In this document: piece by piece, positions 8,939-19,612 of the stretch
Layout of the letters: every line of letters begins with the position of its first letter
Numbering within the stretch: position 1 is the stretch's first letter
Assembly (NCBI GenBank): GCA_964349045.1
Contig: CAYGFI010000001.1
Span: 44,419-108,418, forward strand
Length of the DNA: 64,000 nucleotides
Reading direction: 5' to 3'
Source of the DNA: JACJXF01 sp964349045
GTDB lineage: Bacteria > Bacteroidota > Bacteroidia > Bacteroidales > GCA-2748055
Translations under genes and position numbers: made by a program
Notes under the pieces: model-generated
Seen by the model: the letters and a program-made list of their open reading frames with translations, nothing else
The model's database searches: none
Told to the model about the DNA's origin: nothing

Positions 8939-11386
8939 TTATTCATACTTCAGGGAATCATTAGGATTCCGAAGAGAGGATTTCCAGGAAATGTAAAAAG
9001 TAACTAAAACCGCAATAAATGCAGTTAATGCCAGTGCAGCAGCAAACATCCACAGGGAGGCGTTTATCCGGTAGGCAAAATTCTGTAGCCATTTATTCGC
9101 GAGAAACCAGGAAAGTGGTAAGCCAAAAATTGCGGCTGCCCCAACCATTTGTAAAATCTCATTGTTAAACAGTATCAGGATATCATTCCTGCTTGCTCCA
9201 AAAGTTTTTCGCACACCGATTTCTTTTATTCTTTTTGCAGCAGAATAACGGGCAAAACCGAACAGTCCCAGGCATGAAATGAGAATAGCCATAAATGATC
9301 CAAGGGAAAGTGATTTTCCAAAATTCTGTTCAGCCGCATACTGTTCACGGTAATTATCTTCCAGGTACTTGTACAAAAACCGTTCGCCCGGATAGGTCTC
9401 TGTCCAGGCTTTCTCTATCATGGGTATTGCCCCCTGGATATTTTCCGGCGCTATCTTGAATGAATAATAACCTACAGCATATCTCCATTTCAGACTCTTA
9501 AAGATAATTACAGGTGTAAGTTCCTGTTTAAGCGACAGGTGATGAAAATCTCTGACTACTCCGAATATTGTATAATTCTTATTGTCAACTTTTATAATTT
9601 CACCTATGGCGTCATCCGGATTCATAAATCCGATTTTTCTTGCAGCAAGCTGGTTCAAAATAACTTCATCACCCGGGTATTGATAGCTATCGGTGAAGTT
9701 ACGGCCGGCAATAAGATTCAACTTGTAGGTATTAAGATATTCCTGGTCCACATTCAGGATCTGGAAATAGGTTTGCTTATCCGGTTCATCCCCTGCACGG
9801 GCTACATTCTCAGAATGCATAAGGAAATCCTTTCCCGGTACTGAAGAAGATGTACAAAAACCCTGTATTCCTGCTATTTCAGCCATCCTGCCGCGGAATA
9901 CCCGCAGTTTCTCTTGTATGTCCGGCCGCTGGTTCATTGTCATCGGGCTATAGGAAAAGATTATTGATTCAGGTACAAATCCGGGGTCTTTCTTTTGAAT
10001 ATACCTGAGCTGGTAAAAAATTACAATCGTTCCTGCTATAAGAAAAATAGAAATCGCAAACTGGACAGTAATCAGTAATTTGCGGCTAATTATACCCCCT
10101 GACCCTCTGATAATCCTTTTTTTAAGCATATCCTGCAAGCTTGTTGACCGGAGGTGCCATAGAGGAATGATCAGTGTTAAAAGTGCGCTCATTACCATAA
10201 TTGCGGAAACCAGAATAACTGAGGAAATTCCCGGTATAGAACCGGGAACCAGTCCTTTCAGCGCGTAATAGCCGATAATAAAAGAGAAAACACCAGCCGC
10301 CAGGCTGATCAGAAATTCCTTTAAAAATCCGAATCTCAGCAGGTCGGAGACCTGTGCTCCATGGATCAGCCTGAGCGCAGAATTAAATGACTGGTCGTAA
10401 AAATCCATTACCGAGAGGTTGATAAAGTTTACAATACTTATGATCATAACAATGATTGCGACAAGTATCAGGGTATAAACTTTAAACATGCTTCCGTTGA
10501 CTTTCAGTTCTTCCGACAGGCTTGAATGAAGGTGGATATCGGTAATTGGTTGAATAACCAGGTCAATTTTTGCTGAACTGAGACCTGAGGGTAGATTTTC
10601 AGGCTTGATCATGGATTCAGTCTTTAATTTCAACCCATTGATGTCTGTGCCTTCCTTTACCAGAATGTAGCTGTAACCGTAAAATTTTCCCCATGATCTT
10701 TTATCATACGGACCCGGTTCAAAATATTCGAAAGGTTTGTCTTCATCCAGTTTACTGGTCAGGTTATTAAAATTGGCCAGATAGTAACGAAGTGAAGGTA
10801 TTGTCATGAGCAGGTCGAAATCCATGTGACTATTACCAGGGATATCTTCGAAAACAGCACTTACATAAAATTCCCATCCTTCATTTAACTTCAGGGATCT
10901 CCCGATAGGGTTCTTATCACCAAAGATTTTTTTTGACAGAGATTCTGAAATCAGTACAGATCTTAAATCAGGAAACAGGGAGGATGATTCCCGGGCAATA
11001 ATTTTTCTTTTTAGAATATCGAAAACACAGGTATCCGTATAAAACATTTTTACATCCTGTATCTGTGCATCCGGAGTAAATACGGTTATCATGTCACGGT
11101 GAAGACGAACCCTTCCCTCCACTTCAGGCAATTCTTCAAGCATCAGATCTGTAACACCCCGGTAATTAGGCGCCATGCTAAACTGCAATTGCCCGTTCTG
11201 ATACTGTTCGAGTGATACACGATATATCCTGTCCTTATTTTCCCAGAATTGGTCGTAGCTGAGTTCCTTGCTTACCCAGACAATAATAACAATTGATATA
11301 ACAAATCCAATTAAAAGGCTAAGTAACCTGACAGTAGATAAGAAGGCGGCTCTGCGCAACTGACGAAAGATAATCTGAAGGTTCAT
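8939..11386 (-). CDS. ABC-type permease of the FtsX/MacB superfamily
   Basis: 815 residues in the usual double-unit architecture. There is an N-terminal membrane helix (~15-40), a large periplasmic MacB_PCD domain, three helices (~280-420), a fifth helix (~435-460), a second periplasmic domain and three C-terminal helices (~690-800). The conserved 'KEIGVRKTFGAS' coupling helix sits before the last pair of helices. Such permeases drive mechanotransmission or export of peptides and lipids when paired with a LolD/MacB-like ATPase. No ATPase gene is adjacent. It is a close tandem paralogue of 11523-13967, 136 bases away. Confidence 0.85.
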   Translation of the reverse strand: MNLQIIFRQLRRAAFLSTVRLLSLLIGFVISIVIIVWVSKELSYDQFWENKDRIYRVSLEQYQNGQLQFSMAPNYRGVTDLMLEELPEVEGRVRLHRDMITVFTPDAQIQDVKMFYTDTCVFDILKRKIIARESSSLFPDLRSVLISESLSKKIFGDKNPIGRSLKLNEGWEFYVSAVFEDIPGNSHMDFDLLMTIPSLRYYLANFNNLTSKLDEDKPFEYFEPGPYDKRSWGKFYGYSYILVKEGTDINGLKLKTESMIKPENLPSGLSSAKIDLVIQPITDIHLHSSLSEELKVNGSMFKVYTLILVAIIVMIISIVNFINLSVMDFYDQSFNSALRLIHGAQVSDLLRFGFLKEFLISLAAGVFSFIIGYYALKGLVPGSIPGISSVILVSAIMVMSALLTLIIPLWHLRSTSLQDMLKKRIIRGSGGIISRKLLITVQFAISIFLIAGTIVIFYQLRYIQKKDPGFVPESIIFSYSPMTMNQRPDIQEKLRVFRGRMAEIAGIQGFCTSSSVPGKDFLMHSENVARAGDEPDKQTYFQILNVDQEYLNTYKLNLIAGRNFTDSYQYPGDEVILNQLAARKIGFMNPDDAIGEIIKVDNKNYTIFGVVRDFHHLSLKQELTPVIIFKSLKWRYAVGYYSFKIAPENIQGAIPMIEKAWTETYPGERFLYKYLEDNYREQYAAEQNFGKSLSLGSFMAILISCLGLFGFARYSAAKRIKEIGVRKTFGASRNDILILFNNEILQMVGAAAIFGLPLSWFLANKWLQNFAYRINASLWMFAAALALTAFIAVLVTFYISWKSSLRNPNDSLKYE

Positions 11387-11522
11387 TTGTCTTTGATTTT
11401 TGGTTTCAATTTATTATACCCTGAAATGTGTTTTTCAAACCTGTTAATCCAATTCAGGTGAAATAAATCTATAAAGAACTGATAACTCATCCATAATCCT
11501 ATTTTCACAATATTGATAAAAA

Positions 11523-13967
11523 CTATTCATACTTAAGGGCTTCATAAGGTTGTAACATAGAAGATTTCCAGGAAATGTAGAATGTTGCTGAAACAGCGAT
11601 CAGCGCGGTCATACATAATGCAGTAACAAACATCCAAAGGCTGGCATCAATCCGGTATGCGAAATTCTGAAGCCATTTATTCATGAGCATCCAGGATAAA
11701 GGAAGGCCGAATAATGCCGCCATGGCAACCATTTGCAGGATCTCTTTATTAAATAATATCAGAATATCATTGCTGCTTGCACCGAAAGTTTTTCGCACCC
11801 CGATCTCCTTAACCCTTTTTGCAGCTGAATATCTTGCATAACCAAACAAGCCCAGGCAGGAAATCAGGATAGCCATAAATGATCCAAGCGTAATTGATCT
11901 TCCGAAATTCTGCTCAGCCCTGTACTGCTCCTGGTAATTGTCTTCAAGAAACCTGTAAATGAACCTCTCGCCAGGGAATATTTCTTCCCAGGCTTTCCCG
12001 ATCAGAGGTATGGTTTCCTGTAAAGCTCCGGGTGAAATCCTGAATGAGTAGTAACCGATATTAAACCGCCATTTCAGACTCTTAAAAATTATGACCGGGG
12101 TAAGTTCCTTCTTGAGGGAAAGATGGTGAAAGTCTTTTACAACCCCTTGTACAACATAATTTACTTCATCAACCTTTATTACTTCGCCTGTCGCTTCATC
12201 CGGACTTTTAAAACCGATCTTTTTTGCTGCAAGCTCGTTAAGTATAATTTCTTCTCCCGGGTATTTATCTGTATCCGTAAAGTTTTGGCCGGATACCAGG
12301 TACAGCCCATACGTTTCCAGGTAATCAGAATCAACATTCAGGACCTGAAAATAGGTTTGATTATCAGGTTCATCACTGACGCGGGCAACATTATCGGACT
12401 GAAATAGAAAATCCTTCCCCGGAACCGATGACGACGAGCAAAATCCTTGCACGCCTGCAATAGTAGCCATCCTGTCGCGGAAAACCAAGAGTTTTCCCTG
12501 GTCGTATGCTTTTTGACGCGCAGTCATTGGACTATAGGAGAATATTACCGATTCCGGAACAAATCCCGGATCTTTTTTCTGAATGTACCTGAGCTGGTAA
12601 AAAATAACAATGCTTCCGGAGATCAGGAAAATGGAAATGGCAAACTGCACAGTGACCAACATTTTCCTGGAGATTATCCCCCCTGAACCTGAAATGATCC
12701 TTTTTTTCAGCATATCCTGAAGGGTACGGGTTCTTAGGTGCCAGAGAGGAATGATCAAGGTCAGTAAAGCGCTTATTATTGTCAGTGCAGATATCATTAG
12801 AACTGAAGCAAACCCCGGAGAGGATCCGGGAACAAACACTTTTAATGCATAATAACCTATTATGAAAGAGGAAATACCTGCTAAGAAACTAATAAAGAAT
12901 TCCTTGAAAAACCCGGTTATAATAAGGTCGGAAACCTTTGCACCATGTATTCTCCTTATGGCAGAATTGAAATACTGGTCATAAAAATCCATTACCGACA
13001 GGTTGATAAAATTAACCATACTGATTATCAGGACAATCAGGGCAACAAGCAGCATTATATAAACCTGGACAATGCTACCATTGATTTTCCATTCTTCTGT
13101 AAGGTTGGAATTCAGGTGGATACCGGTAATGGGCTGAAAAATAAGATCTATTCTTGATGAGCTGAACCAGGAAGGAAGATTTTCAGGTCTGATCAATGAT
13201 TCTGCTTTCTTTTCCAGCTCTTTTATGTCTGTACCCTCCCGGACCAGGATGTAACTGTATCCGTACCACTTTCCCCATGAACCTTTGTCATACGGACCCG
13301 GCGGAATATATTCGAAAGGTTTGCTTCTGTCCAGTTTATTACGTGTGCCGTTATAATTAGCCTGGTAGTAACGAAGGGTCGGTATTGTTAAAAGCAGGTC
13401 AAAACTGAGGTGACTGTTTTCAGGGATATCCTCAAAAATAGCGCTGACATATAATTCCCAGGAATTTACTTTCAGGGATCTTCCGATCGGGTTCTTATCT
13501 CCAAAGATTTTCCTGGCAAGGGATTCGGAGATCAGAACGGATGTCAGATCCGGAAAAAGTACTGAGGATTCCCGTGCAATGATTTTTCTTTTAAGAACAT
13601 CGAAAATGGAGGTATCGGTATAAAACATCTTCACATCCTGTACCTGGGCGTCGGGTGTAAACACAGTTATCATATCACGGTGAAACCTTACCCTTGCCTC
13701 AACTTCAGGCAGCTCTTCAAGCATTACATCGGTAACTCCCCGGTAAGTGGGCGCCATGCTTAACTGCAATTCCCCGTTCCTGTATTGGTCAAATGCCACG
13801 CGGTATAATCTGTCTTTGTTCTCCCAGAACCGGTCGTAGTTCAGTTCTTTCGAAATCCAGGATATAATAACGATGGAGATCACAAAACCAATGAAAAGGC
13901 TTAGGAACCTGACAGTTGATAAAAATGCGGATCTTCCTAACTGTCTGAAGAAAAGCTTAATGTTCAT
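11523..13967 (-). CDS. ABC-type permease of the FtsX/MacB superfamily, tandem paralogue
   Basis: 814 residues, nearly collinear with the protein at 8939-11386 and matching it over its whole length ('FFRQLGRSAFLSTVRFLSL' against 'IFRQLRRAAFLSTVRLLSL'). It has the same eight-helix MacB_PCD/FtsX layout and the same 'KEIGVRKTFGAS' segment. The pair arose by tandem duplication. No ATP-binding partner is encoded nearby, so it must share an ATPase encoded elsewhere. The 193-base gap upstream carries the TACTTA-type motif at 14009-14037. Confidence 0.85.
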   Translation of the reverse strand: MNIKLFFRQLGRSAFLSTVRFLSLFIGFVISIVIISWISKELNYDRFWENKDRLYRVAFDQYRNGELQLSMAPTYRGVTDVMLEELPEVEARVRFHRDMITVFTPDAQVQDVKMFYTDTSIFDVLKRKIIARESSVLFPDLTSVLISESLARKIFGDKNPIGRSLKVNSWELYVSAIFEDIPENSHLSFDLLLTIPTLRYYQANYNGTRNKLDRSKPFEYIPPGPYDKGSWGKWYGYSYILVREGTDIKELEKKAESLIRPENLPSWFSSSRIDLIFQPITGIHLNSNLTEEWKINGSIVQVYIMLLVALIVLIISMVNFINLSVMDFYDQYFNSAIRRIHGAKVSDLIITGFFKEFFISFLAGISSFIIGYYALKVFVPGSSPGFASVLMISALTIISALLTLIIPLWHLRTRTLQDMLKKRIISGSGGIISRKMLVTVQFAISIFLISGSIVIFYQLRYIQKKDPGFVPESVIFSYSPMTARQKAYDQGKLLVFRDRMATIAGVQGFCSSSSVPGKDFLFQSDNVARVSDEPDNQTYFQVLNVDSDYLETYGLYLVSGQNFTDTDKYPGEEIILNELAAKKIGFKSPDEATGEVIKVDEVNYVVQGVVKDFHHLSLKKELTPVIIFKSLKWRFNIGYYSFRISPGALQETIPLIGKAWEEIFPGERFIYRFLEDNYQEQYRAEQNFGRSITLGSFMAILISCLGLFGYARYSAAKRVKEIGVRKTFGASSNDILILFNKEILQMVAMAALFGLPLSWMLMNKWLQNFAYRIDASLWMFVTALCMTALIAVSATFYISWKSSMLQPYEALKYE

Positions 13968-14008
13968 TTATTCATAGCCATATAATTAAAAGAAGGATTA
14001 AAATGTAA

Positions 14009-14037
14009 AATGTACTTAAACTTAAGGATAATAAATT
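14009..14037 (-). promoter_or_regulatory. Shared upstream motif, copy 1
   Basis: AATGTACTTA...TAAGGATAATAAATT (plus-strand reading), 42 bases before the permease start. Closely related sequences occur at 22043-22070, 33747-33776 and 35851-35877, each in the gap upstream of a minus-strand gene or unit. Probably part of a promoter or operator. Confidence 0.4.
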
Positions 14038-14160
14038 ATAGAAAATGAGGTGAGATGATATCAAAAATAGCGACGCGGGATCCTTTTCGTTTTGTTGTTT
14101 TCATGTTTCTCTAAGTCAGAGGATTCTATCAATATTTTCCATTGAAAAATCCAGATCCCA

Positions 14161-16233
14161 TTATTGCCCGACAAAAAACTTTACTCCCAATGCTGGCATA
14201 AGAGCTAAGGATTCGACTTCGGATCCGTAACCTGACAACCTAAGCTTGCAGTCCTTTTCACTTCCATCTGCCATTATTTCCTTCCACTTCATTTTTTCAA
14301 GTTTTCCTGATAATAAAAGCGTTACATCTTCATAACTTCCCGTACTATAGTTAATAAGTGTAAGCAAAACTTTTCCTCCTTCAATTTCACACATTTCCAC
14401 CGCAACCCGCGGGCTTTCCTTTATCATTACATTGACTGCTTCACCATTTACCCAGGCTGCAAGCTCGCTCATAATACCGGGCATCCATGTATGAAACCAT
14501 GCGTAAAGCGGCCATCGTTCGTAAGAGAAATTTATAAAGCCGAATTGCTGACCATCCGGTCCGGTCCATTTTACCGCATATGGCACTGTTATTTCATTTT
14601 CATGATTTTTACAGGAATAGAGACGGATTTCGCCCAATGCTTTGAATACTAAAGGCCAGGCAGGATCGGGCAGGTTTCGAAGCCAATAATAGATATTCCA
14701 GTTCAAGTCGTCGGGTCTGCCCTCCTGGTTAAAATCGATATTAATGATGTTATTCCGGTCGGATTGGGTAAGTTCCCCCACCCCCATTTTCGCCAGGTAT
14801 CCTCTCTGCTTCATTACTCTCATGGCATCTAAATCGAATATCGCTCCCTTTCTGACCAGTCCTTCTAACTGTGAATCTAAAAGACCAGAAAGTGCACTCC
14901 CAAAAAGAATATCGGCATCCCCGGCCTCGCTGACTGCTTTAAAAGGCAGCCCAAGTAATTCGAGATTACAACCAGGCATATTCCATACACCGATTCCCCC
15001 GGGACTCGACTTTCCCCTGAGCAGATCCGTAACCTCTTTAACCTGTCCTTTCCGTTCAGATAACAACCCGATAGTTCGATGGTTCCTGAAGTTCTCCAGG
15101 TTGTATGCAGGTGATCCTATCCCCCTGCCAAATACGCTGGCAATTTGTGAGTAAGTAGCTTCCGGGGATTTCGAAAAGTTAGTATAGGGAAAATTCTCGA
15201 TTTCGGGAAAGATTTCAAAATCCTCGCCTAGTTTGCTCTGCCAGTAAGGAATAACCCAGAATACCTGTGAATAGCTGGCCACAGGGATGTCTTCACGGTA
15301 TAAGGGCATCTGCGGACGGACAAAGGGTTTATGTTTGCCTGCAAATGCTTTGGCGATCCGGGCAACATCATTCTTAATGGAAGAGGGGAACATCATCCCG
15401 ATTTTGGTTTCCGGGGATACTTTATGGACTGCTTGTTCGATGATCTTTGCCAGGTCCTCCAGGTCACGATTGACCAGTTCTCCCATGATATATTGCATTT
15501 TAGCGGCAGTTTCCGGATTATCGCTGTAAACTAATGCTACCAAAGCCTCGCGGGTAGAATCGCAACCCACAATGTGGGCAAATTCCTTCACCCTGCCTTC
15601 GTGGAAGCTGGCTGCCAAAGGAACACCGTAATCATCATCCACGAAAAGACGGTGAGGTTTAAGCGTAGCATATGCAGAATAGATCATTTCCAGGTGCTCT
15701 CTAAGTTTTTCACTCCTGGGATCCAGCACCGGGTGCAGGTTTGGTTTTCCTTCCCTGGTAAGCTGGCGTTCAAAGCCAAAATGCTGAACTACTTCCTCCG
15801 GAACACGTATATGTCCGAGAGTATGAAACGCATTAATACTCAGGATCAAACCTTCATTGCGAATACGATCGGCGCAATACCGAAAATGTTCCATCCTCTT
15901 TTCAAACTCTTCACCATCATAAAAAGCATCCCCGCCGTATTCTCCGTTTGACAGCATTGTAAACAGAAGAATCTCGTTTATACCCATCGATTTGCATTGA
16001 TTAACCATTTCATCCAGGTAAATATCGCGATTCTCCAAAGGTACCATGTATCTTAAAAGAGGTTTCGATGGTCTGGTATCTTCATTTACTTTATCCGGCT
16101 CTTTACATGAGTTGAGTATGATAATAATTAAAAATAACAGCATTTGCATCCCCTTAAGAGCTGATTTACTTAGAAAATTTGAATTATAAATTCTCATTGA
16201 CTTAAAGTCTAAATTACTATTTGAGTTCATCAT
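14161..16233 (-). CDS. Lipoprotein with TIM-barrel hydrolase-like fold, uncharacterised
   Basis: About 690 residues. A hydrophobic segment ends in a lipobox ('IIIILNSC'), so it is probably a surface or periplasmic lipoprotein. 'MVPLENRDIYLDEMVNQC' and 'GINEILLFTML' look like the first strands of a TIM barrel, and 'RLFVDDDYGV' may carry acidic catalytic residues. The C-terminal ~150 residues look all-beta. The frame extends to 16284 but would overlap the upstream gene by 44 bases; Met codons at 16233 and 16230 avoid this, and Met at 16197 also fits a shorter lipoprotein signal. It follows 16241-17980 closely, forming an operon. I do not recognise a named family. Confidence 0.6.
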   Translation of the reverse strand: MMNSNSNLDFKSMRIYNSNFLSKSALKGMQMLLFLIIIILNSCKEPDKVNEDTRPSKPLLRYMVPLENRDIYLDEMVNQCKSMGINEILLFTMLSNGEYGGDAFYDGEEFEKRMEHFRYCADRIRNEGLILSINAFHTLGHIRVPEEVVQHFGFERQLTREGKPNLHPVLDPRSEKLREHLEMIYSAYATLKPHRLFVDDDYGVPLAASFHEGRVKEFAHIVGCDSTREALVALVYSDNPETAAKMQYIMGELVNRDLEDLAKIIEQAVHKVSPETKIGMMFPSSIKNDVARIAKAFAGKHKPFVRPQMPLYREDIPVASYSQVFWVIPYWQSKLGEDFEIFPEIENFPYTNFSKSPEATYSQIASVFGRGIGSPAYNLENFRNHRTIGLLSERKGQVKEVTDLLRGKSSPGGIGVWNMPGCNLELLGLPFKAVSEAGDADILFGSALSGLLDSQLEGLVRKGAIFDLDAMRVMKQRGYLAKMGVGELTQSDRNNIINIDFNQEGRPDDLNWNIYYWLRNLPDPAWPLVFKALGEIRLYSCKNHENEITVPYAVKWTGPDGQQFGFINFSYERWPLYAWFHTWMPGIMSELAAWVNGEAVNVMIKESPRVAVEMCEIEGGKVLLTLINYSTGSYEDVTLLLSGKLEKMKWKEIMADGSEKDCKLRLSGYGSEVESLALMPALGVKFFVGQ

Positions 16234-16240
16234 AAGGAAT

Positions 16241-17980
16241 TCACATTTTCTCCACCACAAGGACACCCCATAATTGAAGCTCACTGATATTCAACAAAAT
16301 TTTTCCATCCTTCTCTTTTACAGGAATGGGAATTTTCGTAACAAGATCTCTGTATGCCGGTGATTCTTTTACAGTAAACATGGTATCCTTAGCCCTCAGC
16401 TTTTGTGCCCTTTCTTCTGCTTTTTTATGCTGGGTTTCCGAATAAGCAGCCGGGATTAGCAGGGTGCACTTCACTTGCTTACCACCAAAGAGTAGTTTCT
16501 TATCCAGCTCCAGACCTAATGTGGCAGCATCATCGTTCCAATTCACCACATGAATAATTACGGGAGCATTTTTATCATTGGGAATTGCACGGGCAAAAGT
16601 GAATACTCCGTCAGGCAGTTTTCCAAAAAGTGATGTCCCATCCAGCTTTTGTTCTGCGATATTTCTTCCTGCTGCGCACACTTCCTCGTATTTTTCCAGA
16701 TATGGAGCAATACCCCTGACAAAACCAAAAAGGTCGGCATACTGCTCCGGTGTTCCAAAATACCTGTCAGACCCGGATGGAGTCTGTTCATAAACATCCC
16801 ATGGTACGCTCATGATTCCTCCGGTTGCATAGCAGGTAGCTGTAGCCCTCCTAATAGTGATATACCTTAGGCTTTCTGGTATTATTTCATTTCCCAGTAC
16901 CTTGGGTGCGCTGTACACCTGGATTTTTCCAAGGTTACGGGCAGCATAGGAACGCTCGTAAATACGTTCAGGTATAGTTGTTTTCATGATTATCTCGGAG
17001 TATCCCCAGTCAAAAGATTTGTGGGTTGGTGTCCACTGTTGAAAGGAAGTATTATTGCATGAAACAGGGTATTTTTTACCTGCATGTTTATCAATCTCAG
17101 CCCTCAGTCTGGCAAAAAATTCAGCATCCACCAACGCATTGGATTGAATAAACCATTGCTTCAGAATTCCGCCATCCCATTTGTTAAAGTCATCACCAAC
17201 CGGTGCATTCATGGATATGAGGTAATCCCTGTAATTGAATGATGAAAGATCTTTTATTCCATTTTCTTCAAGTTTGGCATGACTGATATTTTCTTCAAGC
17301 CATTGATTAAAATGTACCATGCACCAGGGGCAAAAACAACCCCCAAGTTCATTTGCAGTGCTATTCTGTCGTGGATCATCACGCTGGAGTACCGGGATAC
17401 CCAGGTCGACGTATTTTTTATATGCAGCAAGTTGTTCCTCGAAATAAGCAGGTTTGTTCATGCATCCAACTCCGGGAATGTCCTTAAACAGCCTGTGATG
17501 TTTCAGTACCAGGGATTTGCCTTCAACAGTAACTGCACATAAGCTTGTATCTTTAGCCGGAGGGTGACAATTTACAGCAGATCCAAATACTCTTCCAGAC
17601 TGAAGAACCTGTTTCACTTTCGAAATTTCATTGTCATTGTTCAGATAAGTCCATTCCAGTCTGGTTACGTGAAATTGATCCATGGATGTAAATGTATTAC
17701 GATGAAGTTTCGTGTCCTCTTCACCATTAGGTCTGAAACGCAGTGAGCGCATTACCACGTCGGAGTAATTTGGAATATACCCGGGTTTGTCAAATGCTTT
17801 TGCATAATCTGCCAGGCATGTGGCATCAGGAACTGACTTTGGGAAGATCACAGTTACCGTGCGGGTACTGCTTGGCATATCATATCCGTCTGCCAGGCTG
17901 ATATCATCATTTAATGTTTTAATTTGTGTATAGGAAATTCCGCATACACACAGCCCCAGGGTAAGTAAAAAATTTCTCAT
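16241..17980 (-). CDS. Secreted TIM-barrel glycosidase-like protein, uncharacterised
   Basis: 579 residues with a signal peptide ('MRNFLLTLGLCVCGISYTQ'). A Cys cluster 'GGCFCPWC' (C-x-C-P-x-C) in the middle of the protein resembles the cysteine motifs seen beside the barrel of GH42-like and related putative beta-galactosidases. 'QRDDPRQN' and 'CNNTSFQQW' may line the active site. It lies just upstream of the other TIM-barrel lipoprotein, and the pair is probably co-transcribed. The assignment rests on general fold impression; no substrate can be given. Confidence 0.55.
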   Translation of the reverse strand: MRNFLLTLGLCVCGISYTQIKTLNDDISLADGYDMPSSTRTVTVIFPKSVPDATCLADYAKAFDKPGYIPNYSDVVMRSLRFRPNGEEDTKLHRNTFTSMDQFHVTRLEWTYLNNDNEISKVKQVLQSGRVFGSAVNCHPPAKDTSLCAVTVEGKSLVLKHHRLFKDIPGVGCMNKPAYFEEQLAAYKKYVDLGIPVLQRDDPRQNSTANELGGCFCPWCMVHFNQWLEENISHAKLEENGIKDLSSFNYRDYLISMNAPVGDDFNKWDGGILKQWFIQSNALVDAEFFARLRAEIDKHAGKKYPVSCNNTSFQQWTPTHKSFDWGYSEIIMKTTIPERIYERSYAARNLGKIQVYSAPKVLGNEIIPESLRYITIRRATATCYATGGIMSVPWDVYEQTPSGSDRYFGTPEQYADLFGFVRGIAPYLEKYEEVCAAGRNIAEQKLDGTSLFGKLPDGVFTFARAIPNDKNAPVIIHVVNWNDDAATLGLELDKKLLFGGKQVKCTLLIPAAYSETQHKKAEERAQKLRAKDTMFTVKESPAYRDLVTKIPIPVKEKDGKILLNISELQLWGVLVVEKM

Positions 17981-18149
17981 TTAAATATCTTTTATGATGA
18001 CAATAAAAACTTTATGCTCTTGATGAACAATCAATTAACCTGTATAAACAAAATGCATTTATAATTTTCCTGACAACTATGTAGTCTTGAAATCACGAAG
18101 ACTTCTTTACATTCGATGCTAATCTTACTTTAAAAAACATTTTATAATT

Positions 18150-19580
18150 CTAGCGTGAGAAAAAAGGTATTCCCACACCGGTAACAAATTCATCAGGTAT
18201 TTCTTTGACCCGAATGTCCATTTTTGTATTTGAATAGAAAATAAAATGCCTGTCGCCAATGTGTAAAAGCTGAGGATAGGCTGCCGAACGTACGCGGTTG
18301 AAAACCTGAACATTTTCATTCTTATTTATATTATCTTCAACTCCATCCAGAATTATCCGTGGCGTATCGAAATAAATACCCGCGTTATTCTTTTCTGCAG
18401 GCACATTTTTTGCCAGAAGCGGAAGCTCCCTGCCAACAACGATATGTATCGGGTCCCTGTTTATCCACCTTCTCGACCAGGTGGATTCAGATCCGGAATA
18501 ATCATTCCGGTTTGAAAAGAGAAAATATATCCTTCCATCGGATGTTGAGCTTACCTGGCATGGTCCACAGACGTGTTTCAGAAGATCACCGCCCGGAGAG
18601 TTTCGCAGAGGCAGGGGTTTGCTCCACGTAATGCCATAATCCTCGCTGACTGAATATACCGGGTAACCATTCATCACGCGCATGGTGCAAATTACGCGAC
18701 CGCTCGGCAAAAGAGCCATATAGGGCTCCTGGCAGAAATGCAGCTTTGCATCCTCCTCATCAGGAATCCAGAGTCCCTCGGGTCCTGAAGGAGTGATCCT
18801 GAATTTGAGTTTTTCTGGATCGGTTTCAGACAGAATATTTTCCGCCCGCAGGAAAAAAACCTCTGTTCTCCAGAACTGGGGGCCTGCTTTAGCTCCAGCT
18901 CTCTTTGCAGCGTCAGCGCCAAGATCCGGACCCATCTTGGAAAACCCCATGAGCATGGCGCCATCAGGCATAAGGATCGGAAAACCGGTGTTCCAGCCAT
19001 GACTGTCCTGTCCTTCCACATCCATATCATGCCGTGGCATTGCAATCGGGTAACGTCCGCTCCAGCTGGCACAATTATCGTCGGAATAACGAAAATAGAT
19101 GCGCCCTGCATCCCGTTTGGTATTCTGGTTTTCATCATACCAGTAGAAAGTATAAAACCTGCCCGTATGAGGCACACAAAAAATCATAGCCCAGGAACCC
19201 GGCCGTTTGTCAGCAGCCCGTTCAATATCCACCGGGGTCTTCCATGTCTTTCCCCCGTCAAAACTGGTCGATGAAACAACACTCTGATCCTTGGCCGACT
19301 CTCTTGATGCCTGTGTCCAGACGGCTACCATTATGCCCTCGCTGGTAACCGCAACACACGGCTGCTGGTTGGTCTCATGGTCTCCCGGACCATGATTGTA
19401 AATATTGATAAAGTCAGCATCAATGGAAGGATCATAAACAACTCCATTGAAAACAAAGGGTTTGATATCGGGCTTGACATAAGGAGCCCGCCAATCTTTG
19501 GGCAACTGAATACTACCTTTTTGTGCATTCAGGCAGATGAATTGTGTCAACAGGAAAACTGATATTATTAAATGTCTCAT
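18150..19580 (-). CDS. Secreted sialidase-fold (BNR) protein
   Basis: About 476 residues. The signal peptide is 'MRHLIISVFLLTQFICLNA'. The frame allows an earlier Met at 19607, but the Met at 19580 gives a standard signal peptide. Asp-boxes include SFDGGKTW, SDDNCASW and SEDYGITW, as expected of a six-bladed propeller. The segment 'PSGRVICTMRVMNGYPVYSVSEDYGITWSKP' type layout (split here between 'PSGRVICTMR' and 'VSEDYGITW') recurs in the proteins at 28467 and 39975. It lies just downstream of the GH141-like gene 19613-21919, so the two are one operon. Family GH33 is the automatic label, but sialic acid is not supported by any neighbouring gene. Confidence 0.72.
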   Translation of the reverse strand: MRHLIISVFLLTQFICLNAQKGSIQLPKDWRAPYVKPDIKPFVFNGVVYDPSIDADFINIYNHGPGDHETNQQPCVAVTSEGIMVAVWTQASRESAKDQSVVSSTSFDGGKTWKTPVDIERAADKRPGSWAMIFCVPHTGRFYTFYWYDENQNTKRDAGRIYFRYSDDNCASWSGRYPIAMPRHDMDVEGQDSHGWNTGFPILMPDGAMLMGFSKMGPDLGADAAKRAGAKAGPQFWRTEVFFLRAENILSETDPEKLKFRITPSGPEGLWIPDEEDAKLHFCQEPYMALLPSGRVICTMRVMNGYPVYSVSEDYGITWSKPLPLRNSPGGDLLKHVCGPCQVSSTSDGRIYFLFSNRNDYSGSESTWSRRWINRDPIHIVVGRELPLLAKNVPAEKNNAGIYFDTPRIILDGVEDNINKNENVQVFNRVRSAAYPQLLHIGDRHFIFYSNTKMDIRVKEIPDEFVTGVGIPFFSR

Positions 19581-19612
19581 AATTTTGGGATTAAGGAAGT
19601 TTTTCAATTTCT

